NCBI RefSeq assembly: GCF_004114995.1 | Contig: NZ_SDJP01000002.1 | Location: 62,001-126,000, forward strand | DNA length: 64,000 bases | From: Halorubrum amylolyticum | GTDB taxonomy: Archaea; Halobacteriota; Halobacteria; Halobacteriales; Haloferacaceae | Direction: 5' to 3' | Shown here: in pieces, positions 1-7,205 of the stretch | How positions within the stretch are numbered: the first letter of the stretch is position 1 | How the letters are laid out: the number at the start of each line of letters is the position of its first letter | Program-made: the position numbers and the translations under genes | Notes under the pieces: model-generated | The model's input: the letters and a program-made list of their open reading frames with translations, nothing else | Databases searched by the model: none | Told to the model about the DNA's origin: nothing

Positions 1-261
1 GACCCACGGCTCTCGACGATGATGGACGCGGCCCGCGGGTTCGCCCGCGAGGCGGACCTCCTCGCTCCCGCGGTCGCGGAGGCGATCGCGGCGGTCGAGG
101 AGTCGGAAGGCGATTCGGACGAGGGGTCCCGCGGCTGCGGCGCCGCCATGGCGATGCTCGGCCGCACCGTCTTCGCGCTCGGCACCGGGCTCTCGGACGC
201 GGGCTACGACCCCGAGGTCTGTCGGATCGACGCCGCGGGCGCGCGGCTTGTTGAGCAGTAG
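1..261 (+). CDS. C-terminal end of a probable pantoate kinase (GHMP family), cut by the window edge
   Basis: The reading frame is open from base 1 and ends at TAG 259-261, leaving about 86 residues of an upstream-truncated protein. The tail contains AMAMLGRTVFALGTGL followed by SDAGYDPEVC, which I recognise as the end of the archaeal GHMP-type kinase that phosphorylates pantoate in archaeal coenzyme A synthesis. The ATP-binding and catalytic parts lie outside the window, so this rests on the C-terminus only. The mfnA gene at 26.4 kb, which would supply beta-alanine for the same pathway, makes the reading plausible but is not linked to it. Another GHMP kinase is the main alternative. Confidence 0.45.
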   Translation, partial: DPRLSTMMDAARGFAREADLLAPAVAEAIAAVEESEGDSDEGSRGCGAAMAMLGRTVFALGTGLSDAGYDPEVCRIDAAGARLVEQ

Positions 262-272
262 TGAGGTTCTTG

Positions 273-668
273 TGCGGTGGCGCGTGCCTCCGAGTGGCCG
301 ATAGGCCACGAGGAGCACGCGCGAGGTCGCCGGCGCTACGCGTCGGCTGCCAGAGGGACCTCCGGTCCCTCGCTGGACGCCGCGAGCGACGTGGACGACC
401 GAAGGGAGTCCCAAGCGAGCGGCGAGGCTGGGGAGGCGTGAGGTGCGGTTGCGGTGCTGTGCGGGGTGGGACTCAAAGGGGCAGCCGGGAGGGCGAAGCA
501 CGGCGCAGTAAGCACCGCAGCGAAGGAGCGCCAGCGACTGAGCGAGGAGCGCAACAAGCCGCGCGAGTCCTCCCGGCTGGGGCTTTGGAGGCCTTCACCG
601 ACGATCCACAGTTCCCGACCGCGTACTACCGAGCGGCTTGGGCTGTGGCGGTATCCCTCGTCGATCTA
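273..668 (+). repeat. GC-rich dispersed repeat, copy 1
   Basis: This non-coding stretch between the partial kinase gene and srp54 is matched, in reverse complement, by 3668-4077. Shared blocks in order are GCGGTGGCGCGTGCC, CTGGGGAGG, GGTGCTGTGCGGG, GTGGGACTCAAAGGGGCAG, GAGGGCGAAGCACG, CAGCGACTGAGCGAGG, CGCGCGAGTCCTC and GGCTGGGGCTTTGG. The last block (575-588) recurs in degenerate form 60 bases later (635-648), so the right end is a two-unit tandem. The translations of this area resemble those of copy 2 only because the DNA repeats. I see no convincing gene in it. Confidence 0.8.
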
Positions 669-704
669 CAATCACAGACGTATCCCGCGCCCGCCGACGA
701 ACAA

Positions 705-711
705 AGCTTTA
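705..711 (+). promoter_or_regulatory. TATA-like box of srp54
   Basis: AGCTTTA ends 27 bases before the srp54 ATG at 738, the spacing expected for a leaderless or nearly leaderless haloarchaeal transcript. It lies just past the second unit of repeat copy 1. Confidence 0.5.
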
Positions 712-737
712 CCGCGTCGACCGCCTAGCTCCGGCAA

Positions 738-2135
738 ATGGTACTCGACGACCTCGGTACGTCCCTCCGGAGCAGCCTCGACAAGCTCCAAGGGAAGTCC
801 CGACTCTCCGAGAGCGACGTCGAGGAGATCGTCAAGGAGATCCAGCGCTCGCTCCTCTCCGCCGACGTCGACGTCTCCCTCGTCATGGAGCTGTCGGACG
901 CGATCAAGACCCGTGCCCTCGAAGAGGAACCGCCGGGCGGCACGACCGCGAAGGACCACGTTCTCAAGATTGTCTACGAGGAGATGGTCGAGTTCGTGGG
1001 CGACTCCACCGAACTCCCCCTCGAAAACCAGACGATCCTCCTCGCCGGCCTCCAGGGGTCGGGGAAGACCACCTCCGCCGCCAAGATGGCGTGGTGGTTC
1101 TCGAAGAAGGGGCTCCGCCCCGCCGTCATCCAGACCGACACTTTCCGGCCGGGCGCGTACGACCAGGCCAAGCAGATGTGCGAGCGCGCCGAGGTCGACT
1201 TCTACGGGAACCCCGACAACGACGACCCGGTCGAGATCGCGCGCAACGGGCTCGAAGCGACCGAAGACGCCGACGTGCACATCGTGGACACGGCCGGGCG
1301 TCACGCGCTCGAAGACGACCTCATCGCCGAGATCGAGGAGATCGAGCGGGCGGCCGACCCCGACCGCTCGCTCCTCGTGTTAGACGCCGCGATCGGGCAG
1401 GGCGCCAAGGATCAGGCCCGCCAGTTCGAGGCGTCGATCGGCATCGAGGGCGTGATGATCACCAAGCTCGACGGGACCGCGAAGGGCGGGGGCGCCCTGA
1501 CGGCGGTCAACGAGACCGACTCCTCCATCGCCTTCCTCGGGACCGGCGAGACGGTCCAAGACATCGAGCGGTTCGAGCCCTCCGGGTTCATCTCGCGGCT
1601 GCTCGGGATGGGCGACCTCAAGCAGCTCTCCGAGCGCGTCGAGCGCGCGATGGAGGAGGCCCAAGAGGAGGACGAAGACTGGGACCCCGAGGACATGCTG
1701 CAGGGCGAGTTCACCCTGAAGGACATGAAAAAGCAGATGGACGCGATGAACCGGATGGGTCCCCTCGATCAGGTGATGGACATGATCCCGGGCATGGGCG
1801 GCGGGATGATGGACCAGCTCCCGGACGACGCGATGGACGTGACCCAAGACCGGATGCGCCGCTTCGAGCGCATCATGGACTCGATGACCGAGGAGGAGCT
1901 GGAGAACCCCCGCGTCGTCGGCCAGTCCCGCACGGAGCGGATCGCGCGCGGCTCCGGCACCGACACGGAAACCGTTCAGCAGCTGCTCGAACAGCACTCG
2001 ATGATGGAACAGACGATCGGCCAGTTCCAAGGGATGGGCGAAGGCGACATGCAGCGCATGATGAAGAAGATGGGTGGCGGCGGCGAGGGCGGCGGCCTCG
2101 GCGACATGATGGGCGGCGGCAAGGGGCCGTTTTAA
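738..2135 (+). CDS. srp54: Signal recognition particle 54 kDa protein (SRP54/Ffh)
   Basis: This is the GTPase subunit of the signal recognition particle. It binds 7S RNA and signal sequences and docks at the receptor FtsY for co-translational membrane targeting. The 465-residue length is normal. The order is an N-domain helical bundle (about 1-85), a GTPase G domain with the P-loop GLQGSGKTT (about 104-112), DTAGR and [10 protein letters not shown], then a methionine-rich M domain from about 320 with many MMxxM-like clusters and a glycine-rich end. The ATG at 738 fits the TATA spacing. The gene stands alone, with a repeat upstream and a TnpB element inserted about 40 bases after its stop. Confidence 0.97.
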   Translation: MVLDDLGTSLRSSLDKLQGKSRLSESDVEEIVKEIQRSLLSADVDVSLVMELSDAIKTRALEEEPPGGTTAKDHVLKIVYEEMVEFVGDSTELPLENQTILLAGLQGSGKTTSAAKMAWWFSKKGLRPAVIQTDTFRPGAYDQAKQMCERAEVDFYGNPDNDDPVEIARNGLEATEDADVHIVDTAGRHALEDDLIAEIEEIERAADPDRSLLVLDAAIGQGAKDQARQFEASIGIEGVMITKLDGTAKGGGALTAVNETDSSIAFLGTGETVQDIERFEPSGFISRLLGMGDLKQLSERVERAMEEAQEEDEDWDPEDMLQGEFTLKDMKKQMDAMNRMGPLDQVMDMIPGMGGGMMDQLPDDAMDVTQDRMRRFERIMDSMTEEELENPRVVGQSRTERIARGSGTDTETVQQLLEQHSMMEQTIGQFQGMGEGDMQRMMKKMGGGGEGGGLGDMMGGGKGPF

Positions 2136-2309
2136 CTGGTTGATCGCGGGTAGTTGTTTATAGAGAATCAAGGAGAATACCTGCGCCTTTAGGCGCAGGA
2201 TGAATCCGACAACGCCTACACACTCCACCGTCGATGGCAAGGCTGGATATTCAACGCCAACCGGCACTATTAACAAAACGGCGTTCATAACCAGTTATGA
2301 AGCCAGAAA

Positions 2310-3584
2310 ATGAGTCGAACCATCCGAACATTCGAGGCCACGATTACGAACCAGCAACAGGTTCGTGACGACCTCGACCAACTCGGATGGGCCGCCTCAA
2401 AACTCTGGAACGTCGGTCGCTACTACGCACAAGAACAGTGGGACGAAACGGGCGAAATCCCCGATGACGGGGAACTCAAAGCCGAACTCAAAGGCCACGA
2501 ACGCTACACGGACTTGCATTCTCAATCCAGTCAGCGCGTTCTCGAAGAACTCGCTGAAGCGTTCAACGGCTGGTTCAGCAAGCGTCGGAACGGCGACGAC
2601 CGTGCCCGACCGCCCGGCTACCGCAAACACGGAGACTCCCATCCACGCTCCACTGTGTCGTTCAAAGCGGCTGGCTTCAAGCACGACGCACAGTTCACCC
2701 GTGTCCGCCTCTCGAAAGGCCGTAACCTCAAAGAACACCGTTCAGACTTCATCCTCTGCGAGTACCAAACTCGCCCGGACGTTGACCTGACCGAGTGGGA
2801 CATTCAACAGGTTCGTGCCGTCTACAATCGAGATGAGTGGCGGCTACAATTCGTCTGTCGAACCACTATCGACCCGGAACCACCGGGCGACGAAGTGGCT
2901 GGTGTTGACCTTGGGATTTGCAACTTCGCCGCCGTCTCGTTCGGCGGGGAATCGGTGTTGTATCCCGGTGGCGCACTCAAAGAGGACGAATACTATCTCA
3001 CGAAGAAGCGTGCCGAGACGGACGATTCGGCTTCACGCGAAGCGAAGCGTCTTGACCGAAAACGCACCGCTCGCCGGATGCACTTCTTGCACGCCCTCTC
3101 GAAAGCAATCGTAGAGGAGTGCGTCGAACGAGATGTTGGTACGCTTGTCGTTGGCGACCTCGGTGGCATCCGAGAAGACGACGAGACTGGTGAGTCTCGA
3201 AATTGGGGCGACCACGGGAACTTGGACTTGCACGGGTGGGCGTTCGATCGGTTCACGACGCTACTCGACTACAAGGCGGAAGCCGAGGGCATCGACGTGG
3301 AGTTGGTGTCGGAACGCGATACATCGAAGTCGTGTTCAGCATGTGGTCACACGGATGACAACCAGCGTGTGGAGCGTGGACTGTACGTGTGTGAGGAGTG
3401 CGACACGGTGGCGAACGCTGATGTGAATGGTGCGGAGAACATTCGACAAAAGGTACTCCCGAGTCTCGCCACGGATGGCGGTGATAGGGATAACGGCTGG
3501 TTGGCACAGCCAGCGGTTCGCCTGTTCGACCGCAGCGAGGGCAGTTTTGCCCCGCGAGAACAGGTCGTGAACCGCGAACCGTAA
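2310..3584 (+). CDS. tnpB: TnpB-family RNA-guided endonuclease with an atypical RuvC-II position
   Basis: This 424-residue protein has an N-terminal helical and beta region, a RuvC-like nuclease split over VAGVDLGICNFA (D200), VVGDLGGI (282-283) and ANADVNGAENI (D371), and a zinc ribbon CSACG/CEECD (C342, C345, C361, C364). TnpB proteins use an RNA made from the element's 3' end to cut matching DNA. The usual RuvC-II glutamate aligns with G282. A glutamate in YKAE (E324), 42 residues later, could replace it, as reported for Fanzor and related TnpB proteins. Codon use is less GC-rich than in the neighbours, consistent with transfer. Confidence 0.93.
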   Translation: MSRTIRTFEATITNQQQVRDDLDQLGWAASKLWNVGRYYAQEQWDETGEIPDDGELKAELKGHERYTDLHSQSSQRVLEELAEAFNGWFSKRRNGDDRARPPGYRKHGDSHPRSTVSFKAAGFKHDAQFTRVRLSKGRNLKEHRSDFILCEYQTRPDVDLTEWDIQQVRAVYNRDEWRLQFVCRTTIDPEPPGDEVAGVDLGICNFAAVSFGGESVLYPGGALKEDEYYLTKKRAETDDSASREAKRLDRKRTARRMHFLHALSKAIVEECVERDVGTLVVGDLGGIREDDETGESRNWGDHGNLDLHGWAFDRFTTLLDYKAEAEGIDVELVSERDTSKSCSACGHTDDNQRVERGLYVCEECDTVANADVNGAENIRQKVLPSLATDGGDRDNGWLAQPAVRLFDRSEGSFAPREQVVNREP

Positions 3585-3648
3585 TATCCCAACTCAGCGG
3601 TGCGGTGCCGTGGGATTCCCGCGTCTTCAGGCGCGGGAGGATGTCAAC
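3480..3648 (+). ncRNA. Putative omega RNA / sense-overlapping transcript of the TnpB element
   Basis: In IS1341-type elements the guide RNA scaffold overlaps the 3' end of tnpB and stops at the right end of the element, and the flanking DNA acts as the guide. Here the conserved right-end hairpin (3618-3637) plus AGGATGTCAAC matches that arrangement, so the guide would be read from about 3648 onward, at the edge of repeat copy 2. Haloarchaea are known to make such sense-overlapping RNAs. The 5' boundary is a guess. Confidence 0.4.
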
Positions 3649-3667
3649 AGTGGGTGTCGCTGACGGC

Positions 3668-4077
3668 GGATCAACGAGGAACGGCTCTAAAGCCTCAGCG
3701 TTCGCTTATAAGCGGTCGACGGTGGATCGCCGGTGAACACCGCCAAAGCCCCAGCCGCGAGGACTCGCGCGACTCGCTGCGCGCCTCGCTCAGTCGCTGA
3801 CACTCCTTCGATGTGGTGCTTGCGTCGTCGTGCTTCGCCCTCGCGACTGCCCCTTTGAGTCCCACTCCGCCCGCACAGCACCGCCGGAAGACGGTCCTGC
3901 TCGCTTCGCTGCGCGGGCTGCGACTTCCGTGCTCCCGCTCGCTCCCTTCGGTCGCTCACGGCACCGCATCCTCTCACCTCCCCAGCCTCGCGGTTCGCGC
4001 TCTCCGAGCGCTCACCGCGTCCCTCGCGCGGTGCCGTTCGCGGGCCTACGGCCCGCTCACGGGCACGCGCCACCGCA
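3668..4077 (-). repeat. GC-rich dispersed repeat, copy 2 (inverted relative to copy 1)
   Basis: The reverse complement of this stretch repeats the ordered blocks of 273-668, from GCGGTGGCGCGTGCC (4077 inward) to GGCTGGGGCTTTGG (3756 to 3743). A second degenerate unit, GCTGAGGCTTTAG, lies at about 3687-3700, 56 bases from the first. The spacer between the first blocks is longer here and diverged. This fills the 500-base gap between tnpB and the next gene. I see no gene in it. Confidence 0.8.
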
Positions 4078-4083
4078 GACCGG

Positions 4084-4770
4084 TTATAAGGAAACGTCCG
4101 TCTCGATGTCCTCGGTCGCTTCTTCGAGCCCGTCTTCGCGGGCGGTCTCGGCGTGTGAGCCCTCGATGTCGGCGTCGGTGAGGCGGTCGCGGAACTCGTC
4201 GCGGAACCGGTCGTTCGCGCGGGTCGAGGTCAGGTCCACGCGGGCGACGCGGGCGTACTTCGCGATGGCGTCGGGGTCGGCGTCGAGGGCCTCGGCGCAC
4301 TCGGGGATGGAGCACCCCTCCGCGGTCAGCTGCTTCAGGTCGGCGTACTCAAAGGGGGCGTCGTCGACCTCGCGGTCAACCTCGCGGACGAGGTGGAGGT
4401 CGAGCCGGGCGTCGCGGACGGTCGCGGGGTCAATGACGGGCGCGGCTCCCGAGCCGTCCCCAACACCGGCTCCCGCCTCCTCGCCGTTTTCGTCCATCTC
4501 GCGCTCCTCGACGAGCGCGGTCGCGATCGCCTCGTCGTCGCCTTCCTCGAAGCGCCCGCGGGCGATCCGGACGTAGGCCGCGTCGTCGAGGTCGGTCGAG
4601 AAGTCGTACCGCTCGCGCATCGCGGCGACGAGCTCGCGGACCCGCTCGTCGACCGCCGCCTCGTCGCGGTCGGTGAGCGTCCCGCGCGACTCCGCCTGCC
4701 GCTCGGTCACCGTCTCGGACCCGGTGGTCTCGACGAAGAGATCGCGGAGCTCGGAGGTCTTCTCGTCCAT
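4084..4770 (-). CDS. Haloarchaeal conserved protein resembling conditioned medium-induced protein 4 (Cmi4)
   Basis: The predicted 228-residue protein is acidic and soluble. It starts MDEKTSELRDLFVETTG and ends with a conserved helical domain around FEYADLKQLTAEGCSIPE. I recognise the N-terminus as that of the haloarchaeal family named conditioned medium-induced protein 4, whose molecular role is unknown. ATG at 4770 is preferred because a TATA-like CTTATTT (4797-4803) sits 27-33 bases upstream; the longer TTG start at 4797 would lie in that promoter. The middle part (about 85-115) is a low-complexity linker. The stop abuts repeat copy 2. Confidence 0.7.
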   Translation of the reverse strand: MDEKTSELRDLFVETTGSETVTERQAESRGTLTDRDEAAVDERVRELVAAMRERYDFSTDLDDAAYVRIARGRFEEGDDEAIATALVEEREMDENGEEAGAGVGDGSGAAPVIDPATVRDARLDLHLVREVDREVDDAPFEYADLKQLTAEGCSIPECAEALDADPDAIAKYARVARVDLTSTRANDRFRDEFRDRLTDADIEGSHAETAREDGLEEATEDIETDVSL

Positions 4771-4872
4771 GGGCGGGGCGATACGTGCCGACGACAAATA
4801 AGCCTCGCGTCCGGTCCGACGGTTTCGGTGGTCTCCGGCGGAATCGAAGGGAGCCGTCGGCGACGGTCGCCA

Positions 4873-4904
4873 TCGTCAACCAGTATCTTCAAGTTGGTTT
4901 ACGA
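4873..4904 (+). promoter_or_regulatory. BirA-type biotin operator before bioY
   Basis: Two 9-bp half-sites, TCGTCAACC (4873-4881) and GGTTTACGA (4896-4904), match as an inverted repeat at 8 of 9 positions with a 14-base spacer. Bacterial and archaeal biotin operators bound by BirA have TTGTAAACC-N14/15-GGTTTACAA. The site ends 13 bases before the bioY ATG, so a bound repressor would cover the transcription start. No birA gene lies in the window. Confidence 0.6.
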
Positions 4905-4917
4905 GAGTGGCAGAGAC

Positions 4918-5499
4918 ATGGCAACCAGCACGGAGTCGGTGGATCTCGTCGGCGACGAGGCCGCGACGAACCTCGCCCGCGCGGCGCTGTTCGCCGCGCT
5001 CGTCGGCGCGTTCGCGTACGTGACCTTCCCGAATCCCGTCTCGCCCGTCTCGGTGACGCTGCAAGTGCTCGGCGTGTTCCTCGCCGGGATCTACCTCGGC
5101 CCGGTGTGGGGGGCCGCGTCGCTCGTCCTCTACCTCGCGGCCGGCGCGGTCGGCGCACCGGTGTTCGAGGGGGGCTCCGCCGGCGTGGGAGCTCTCGTCG
5201 GCCAGACGGCGGGCTACCTCTGGTCGTACCCGCTGGCCGCCGCCGCGGTCGGCGCGGTCGTCCACCGCGGCGCGACCCTCCGCGACCTCGATACCGTCGG
5301 GCTCCCGACGCTCGTGGGCGCGATGGTCCTCGGCACCGTCGTCATCTACGCGCTCGGCGTCGCCGGGCTCGCCGTCGTGCTTTCGCTCGGTCCCGTCGAG
5401 GCGGTGACCGTCGGGGCGGTCGCGTTCCTCCCCGCGGAGGCGCTGAAGATCGCCGCCGCGGTCGGCATCGTGCGGTCCGACGCAGTCGCGGCCGCGTGA
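4918..5499 (+). CDS. bioY: Biotin transporter substrate-binding membrane protein BioY
   Basis: This 193-residue membrane protein has about six hydrophobic segments and the BioY-type stretch VTLQVLGVFLAGIYLGPVWG near residue 45, followed by AAGAVGAPVF. BioY is the S-component that binds biotin for an energy-coupling-factor (ECF) transporter. ATG 4918 follows a biotin-type operator, and upstream codons in the same frame belong to the antisense of the cmi4-like gene. bioM and bioN follow at once, so the whole importer is one operon, probably switched on when biotin is scarce. Confidence 0.93.
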   Translation: MATSTESVDLVGDEAATNLARAALFAALVGAFAYVTFPNPVSPVSVTLQVLGVFLAGIYLGPVWGAASLVLYLAAGAVGAPVFEGGSAGVGALVGQTAGYLWSYPLAAAAVGAVVHRGATLRDLDTVGLPTLVGAMVLGTVVIYALGVAGLAVVLSLGPVEAVTVGAVAFLPAEALKIAAAVGIVRSDAVAAA

Positions 5500-5529
5500 G
5501 GCCGTCGTGAGCACGCGCGAGGAGGTACC

Positions 5530-6348
5530 GTGATCGACGCCACCGGCGTCACCTGTCGGTACGGTCGAACCGGAGGGGGCGGGAGCGACGCGGACGGCGG
5601 CGACGCCGACACGAATGGCGACGGCGGGGTCGTCGCGGTCGACGACGTGAGCCTCACGGTCCCCGACGGCGAGTTCCTGATCGTCGCCGGCGCGAACGGC
5701 TCCGGCAAGACGACGCTCGTCCGGACGTTCAACGGGCTCGTCGAGCCCGATGCGGGGGCGGTCTCGGTGAACGGGACCGTCGTGAACGACGACCTCGTCG
5801 CCGCGCGCTCGGCGGTCGGGATGGTGTTCCAGGACCCGCGCGACCAGCTGGTGGCGGCGACCGTCGGCGCAGACGTGGCGTTCGGCCCGGAGAACCTCGG
5901 GTGCTCCCACGCCGAGATCGACCGGCGGGTCGCCGACGCGCTCGCGGCGGTGAACATGGACGGGCGCGAGGACGACCGGATCGCGGGCCTCTCCGGGGGC
6001 GAGCGCGAGCGCGTCGCGATCGCTGGCGCGATCGCGACGGAACCCGACCACCTCGTCCTCGACGAGCCGTTCACCGGGCTCGACGAGCCGGCCCGGCGGT
6101 CGGTGCTCGACCGCCTGCGCGAACTCAGCGCCGCCGGAACGAGCGTGATCGCCGTCACCCACGACCTCCGCGACGTGCTCGGGCTCGCGGACCGCGTGGT
6201 CGGGTTGTCGGCGGGGCGGATCGCGGTCGACGACGCGCCGCGAGCGGCGGCCGAGACGCTGCCGGGGCTGGACGTGCGGGTGCCGACGGGAGTGCTCGAC
6301 GACCGATCTGCGGACGCCCCCGCCACCGGCGACACCGCCGACCCGTGA
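5530..6348 (+). CDS. bioM: ECF transporter ATPase BioM
   Basis: This is the 272-residue ATP-binding subunit of the biotin ECF transporter. Motifs are Walker A GANGSGKTT (about 55-63), a Q-loop in MVFQDPRDQL, signature LSGGERERVAIAGA, Walker B HLVLDEPFTGLD and the switch histidine in AVTHDL. The start is GTG 5530, chosen because GGAGG (5521-5525) sits four bases upstream. An acidic, glycine-rich insertion (about 14-33) separates strands 1 and 2 of the ABC fold and looks like a haloarchaeal addition. Its stop overlaps the bioN start by four bases. Confidence 0.93.
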   Translation: MIDATGVTCRYGRTGGGGSDADGGDADTNGDGGVVAVDDVSLTVPDGEFLIVAGANGSGKTTLVRTFNGLVEPDAGAVSVNGTVVNDDLVAARSAVGMVFQDPRDQLVAATVGADVAFGPENLGCSHAEIDRRVADALAAVNMDGREDDRIAGLSGGERERVAIAGAIATEPDHLVLDEPFTGLDEPARRSVLDRLRELSAAGTSVIAVTHDLRDVLGLADRVVGLSAGRIAVDDAPRAAAETLPGLDVRVPTGVLDDRSADAPATGDTADP

Positions 6349-7058
6349 CCCTCTCGTACGTCCCCGGCGACTCGCTCGCCCACCGGCTCGACCCCCGGTC
6401 GAAGCTCCTCGTGCAGGCCGGGTTCGCGGCCGCCGCGTACGCGTACACGACCCCTCGCGGGCTCGCCGCGCTCACCCTCCTCGCCGTCGCCTGCCTCTCC
6501 CTCGCCGGCGGCGGTCCGCGCGACCTGTGGACCTACCGGGTCGCGTTCCCGGTGCTCCTCCTCGCCCCCCTCGTCGCCGGCGCGACGCTCGGGGCGCCGT
6601 GGTTCCGGGTCGAGCGCGCCGCGGCCACGGGGCTCGCGAGCTACCGCGTCCTGCTGATCCTCGTCGTCGCCGCCGGCTACGTCAGGTCGACGCCGGTCCG
6701 GGACTCGCGGGCGGCGATCCAGCGTGCGGTTCCGGGCAAATCCGGGCAGTTCCTGGGGACCGGCGTCGCGCTCGTGTTCCGGTTCCTCCCGCTGTTGCAG
6801 CGGGACCTGCTGACGGCTCGCGAGGCGGTTCAAGCGCGTGGCGGCGGGGCGCTCCCGGTCCGCGAGCGCGTGCGACTCGTCGCCGTCGCGGGGATCAATC
6901 GGGCGTTCGGACGGGCCGACCGGCTGGGGACCGCGCTGAACGCGCGGTGTTTCGCGTGGAACCCGACGCTCCCGCGGCTCGCGCTCGGCCCCGCGGACTA
7001 CCCGGCGCTCGCGGTCGGCGGGGGGCTGCTGGCGGCGGCCGCGGCGACCGTGGTGTAG
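6345..7058 (+). CDS. bioN: ECF transporter transmembrane protein BioN
   Basis: This 237-residue T-component couples BioM ATP hydrolysis to BioY. It begins VTLSYVPGDSLAHRLDPRSK, the typical ECF T-component opening, and has about four hydrophobic helices. The coupling helices lie around LLTAREAVQARG and RADRLGTALNARCF, which hold the Ala-Arg-Gly type contacts to the ATPase. GTG 6345 overlaps the bioM stop in GTGA, which suggests translational coupling. The last codons and stop fall inside a 28-bp tandem duplication (7039-7100), so the C-terminal residues may be recent. Confidence 0.92.
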   Translation: MTLSYVPGDSLAHRLDPRSKLLVQAGFAAAAYAYTTPRGLAALTLLAVACLSLAGGGPRDLWTYRVAFPVLLLAPLVAGATLGAPWFRVERAAATGLASYRVLLILVVAAGYVRSTPVRDSRAAIQRAVPGKSGQFLGTGVALVFRFLPLLQRDLLTAREAVQARGGGALPVRERVRLVAVAGINRAFGRADRLGTALNARCFAWNPTLPRLALGPADYPALAVGGGLLAAAAATVV

Positions 7059-7100
7059 GCGACCGGCCGCGGCGACCGTGGTGTAGACGACCGTCCGCGG
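7039..7100 (+). repeat. 28-bp tandem repeat across the bioN stop codon
   Basis: CCGCGGCGACCGTGGTGTAG begins at 7039 and again 28 bases later at 7067; a third partial start (CCGCGG) is at 7095. The two full units differ at few positions. The first contains the bioN stop codon and the second repeats that stop outside the gene. Confidence 0.8.
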
Positions 7101-7205
7101 CGGAGGCGTCCGGCGGGTGGCCATCGCGTAGCCCTTCCGGAAACGCTGGACGACGCGTCCCGCGTTGTGGCAAGTTTTAACTCGACCGTATCCGCCTGAT
7201 CGATC

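Larger units (their letters stand above)
2171..3650 (+). mobile_element. IS200/IS605-group element of the IS1341 type (tnpB only)
   Basis: The element carries one tnpB gene and no Y1 transposase TnpA, so it probably cannot move by itself. The left end has a perfect 8-bp hairpin, CCTGCGCC-TTTA-GGCGCAGG (2180-2199), followed by ATGAATCCGAC. The right end has CCCGCGTC-TTCA-GGCGCGGG (3618-3637, one G-U pair) followed by AGGATGTCAAC. Both look like the subterminal hairpins of haloarchaeal IS1341-type elements. No terminal inverted repeats or target duplication are expected for this group and none are seen. The exact outer ends are estimates. Confidence 0.75.

Noticed and set aside
261..728. Open frames in repeat copy 1 (and 3687-4073 in copy 2) with similar translations
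   Set aside because: The similarity follows from the DNA repeat, the frames are Arg-rich with no domain, and they have no start signals; they were treated as non-coding.
1380..2288. Long frame on the minus strand opposite srp54
   Set aside because: It is the His/Leu-rich antisense shadow of the GC-rich srp54 codons.
4771..4797. TTG start at 4797 for the cmi4-like gene
   Set aside because: It would fall in the TATA region; ATG 4770 fits the promoter spacing.
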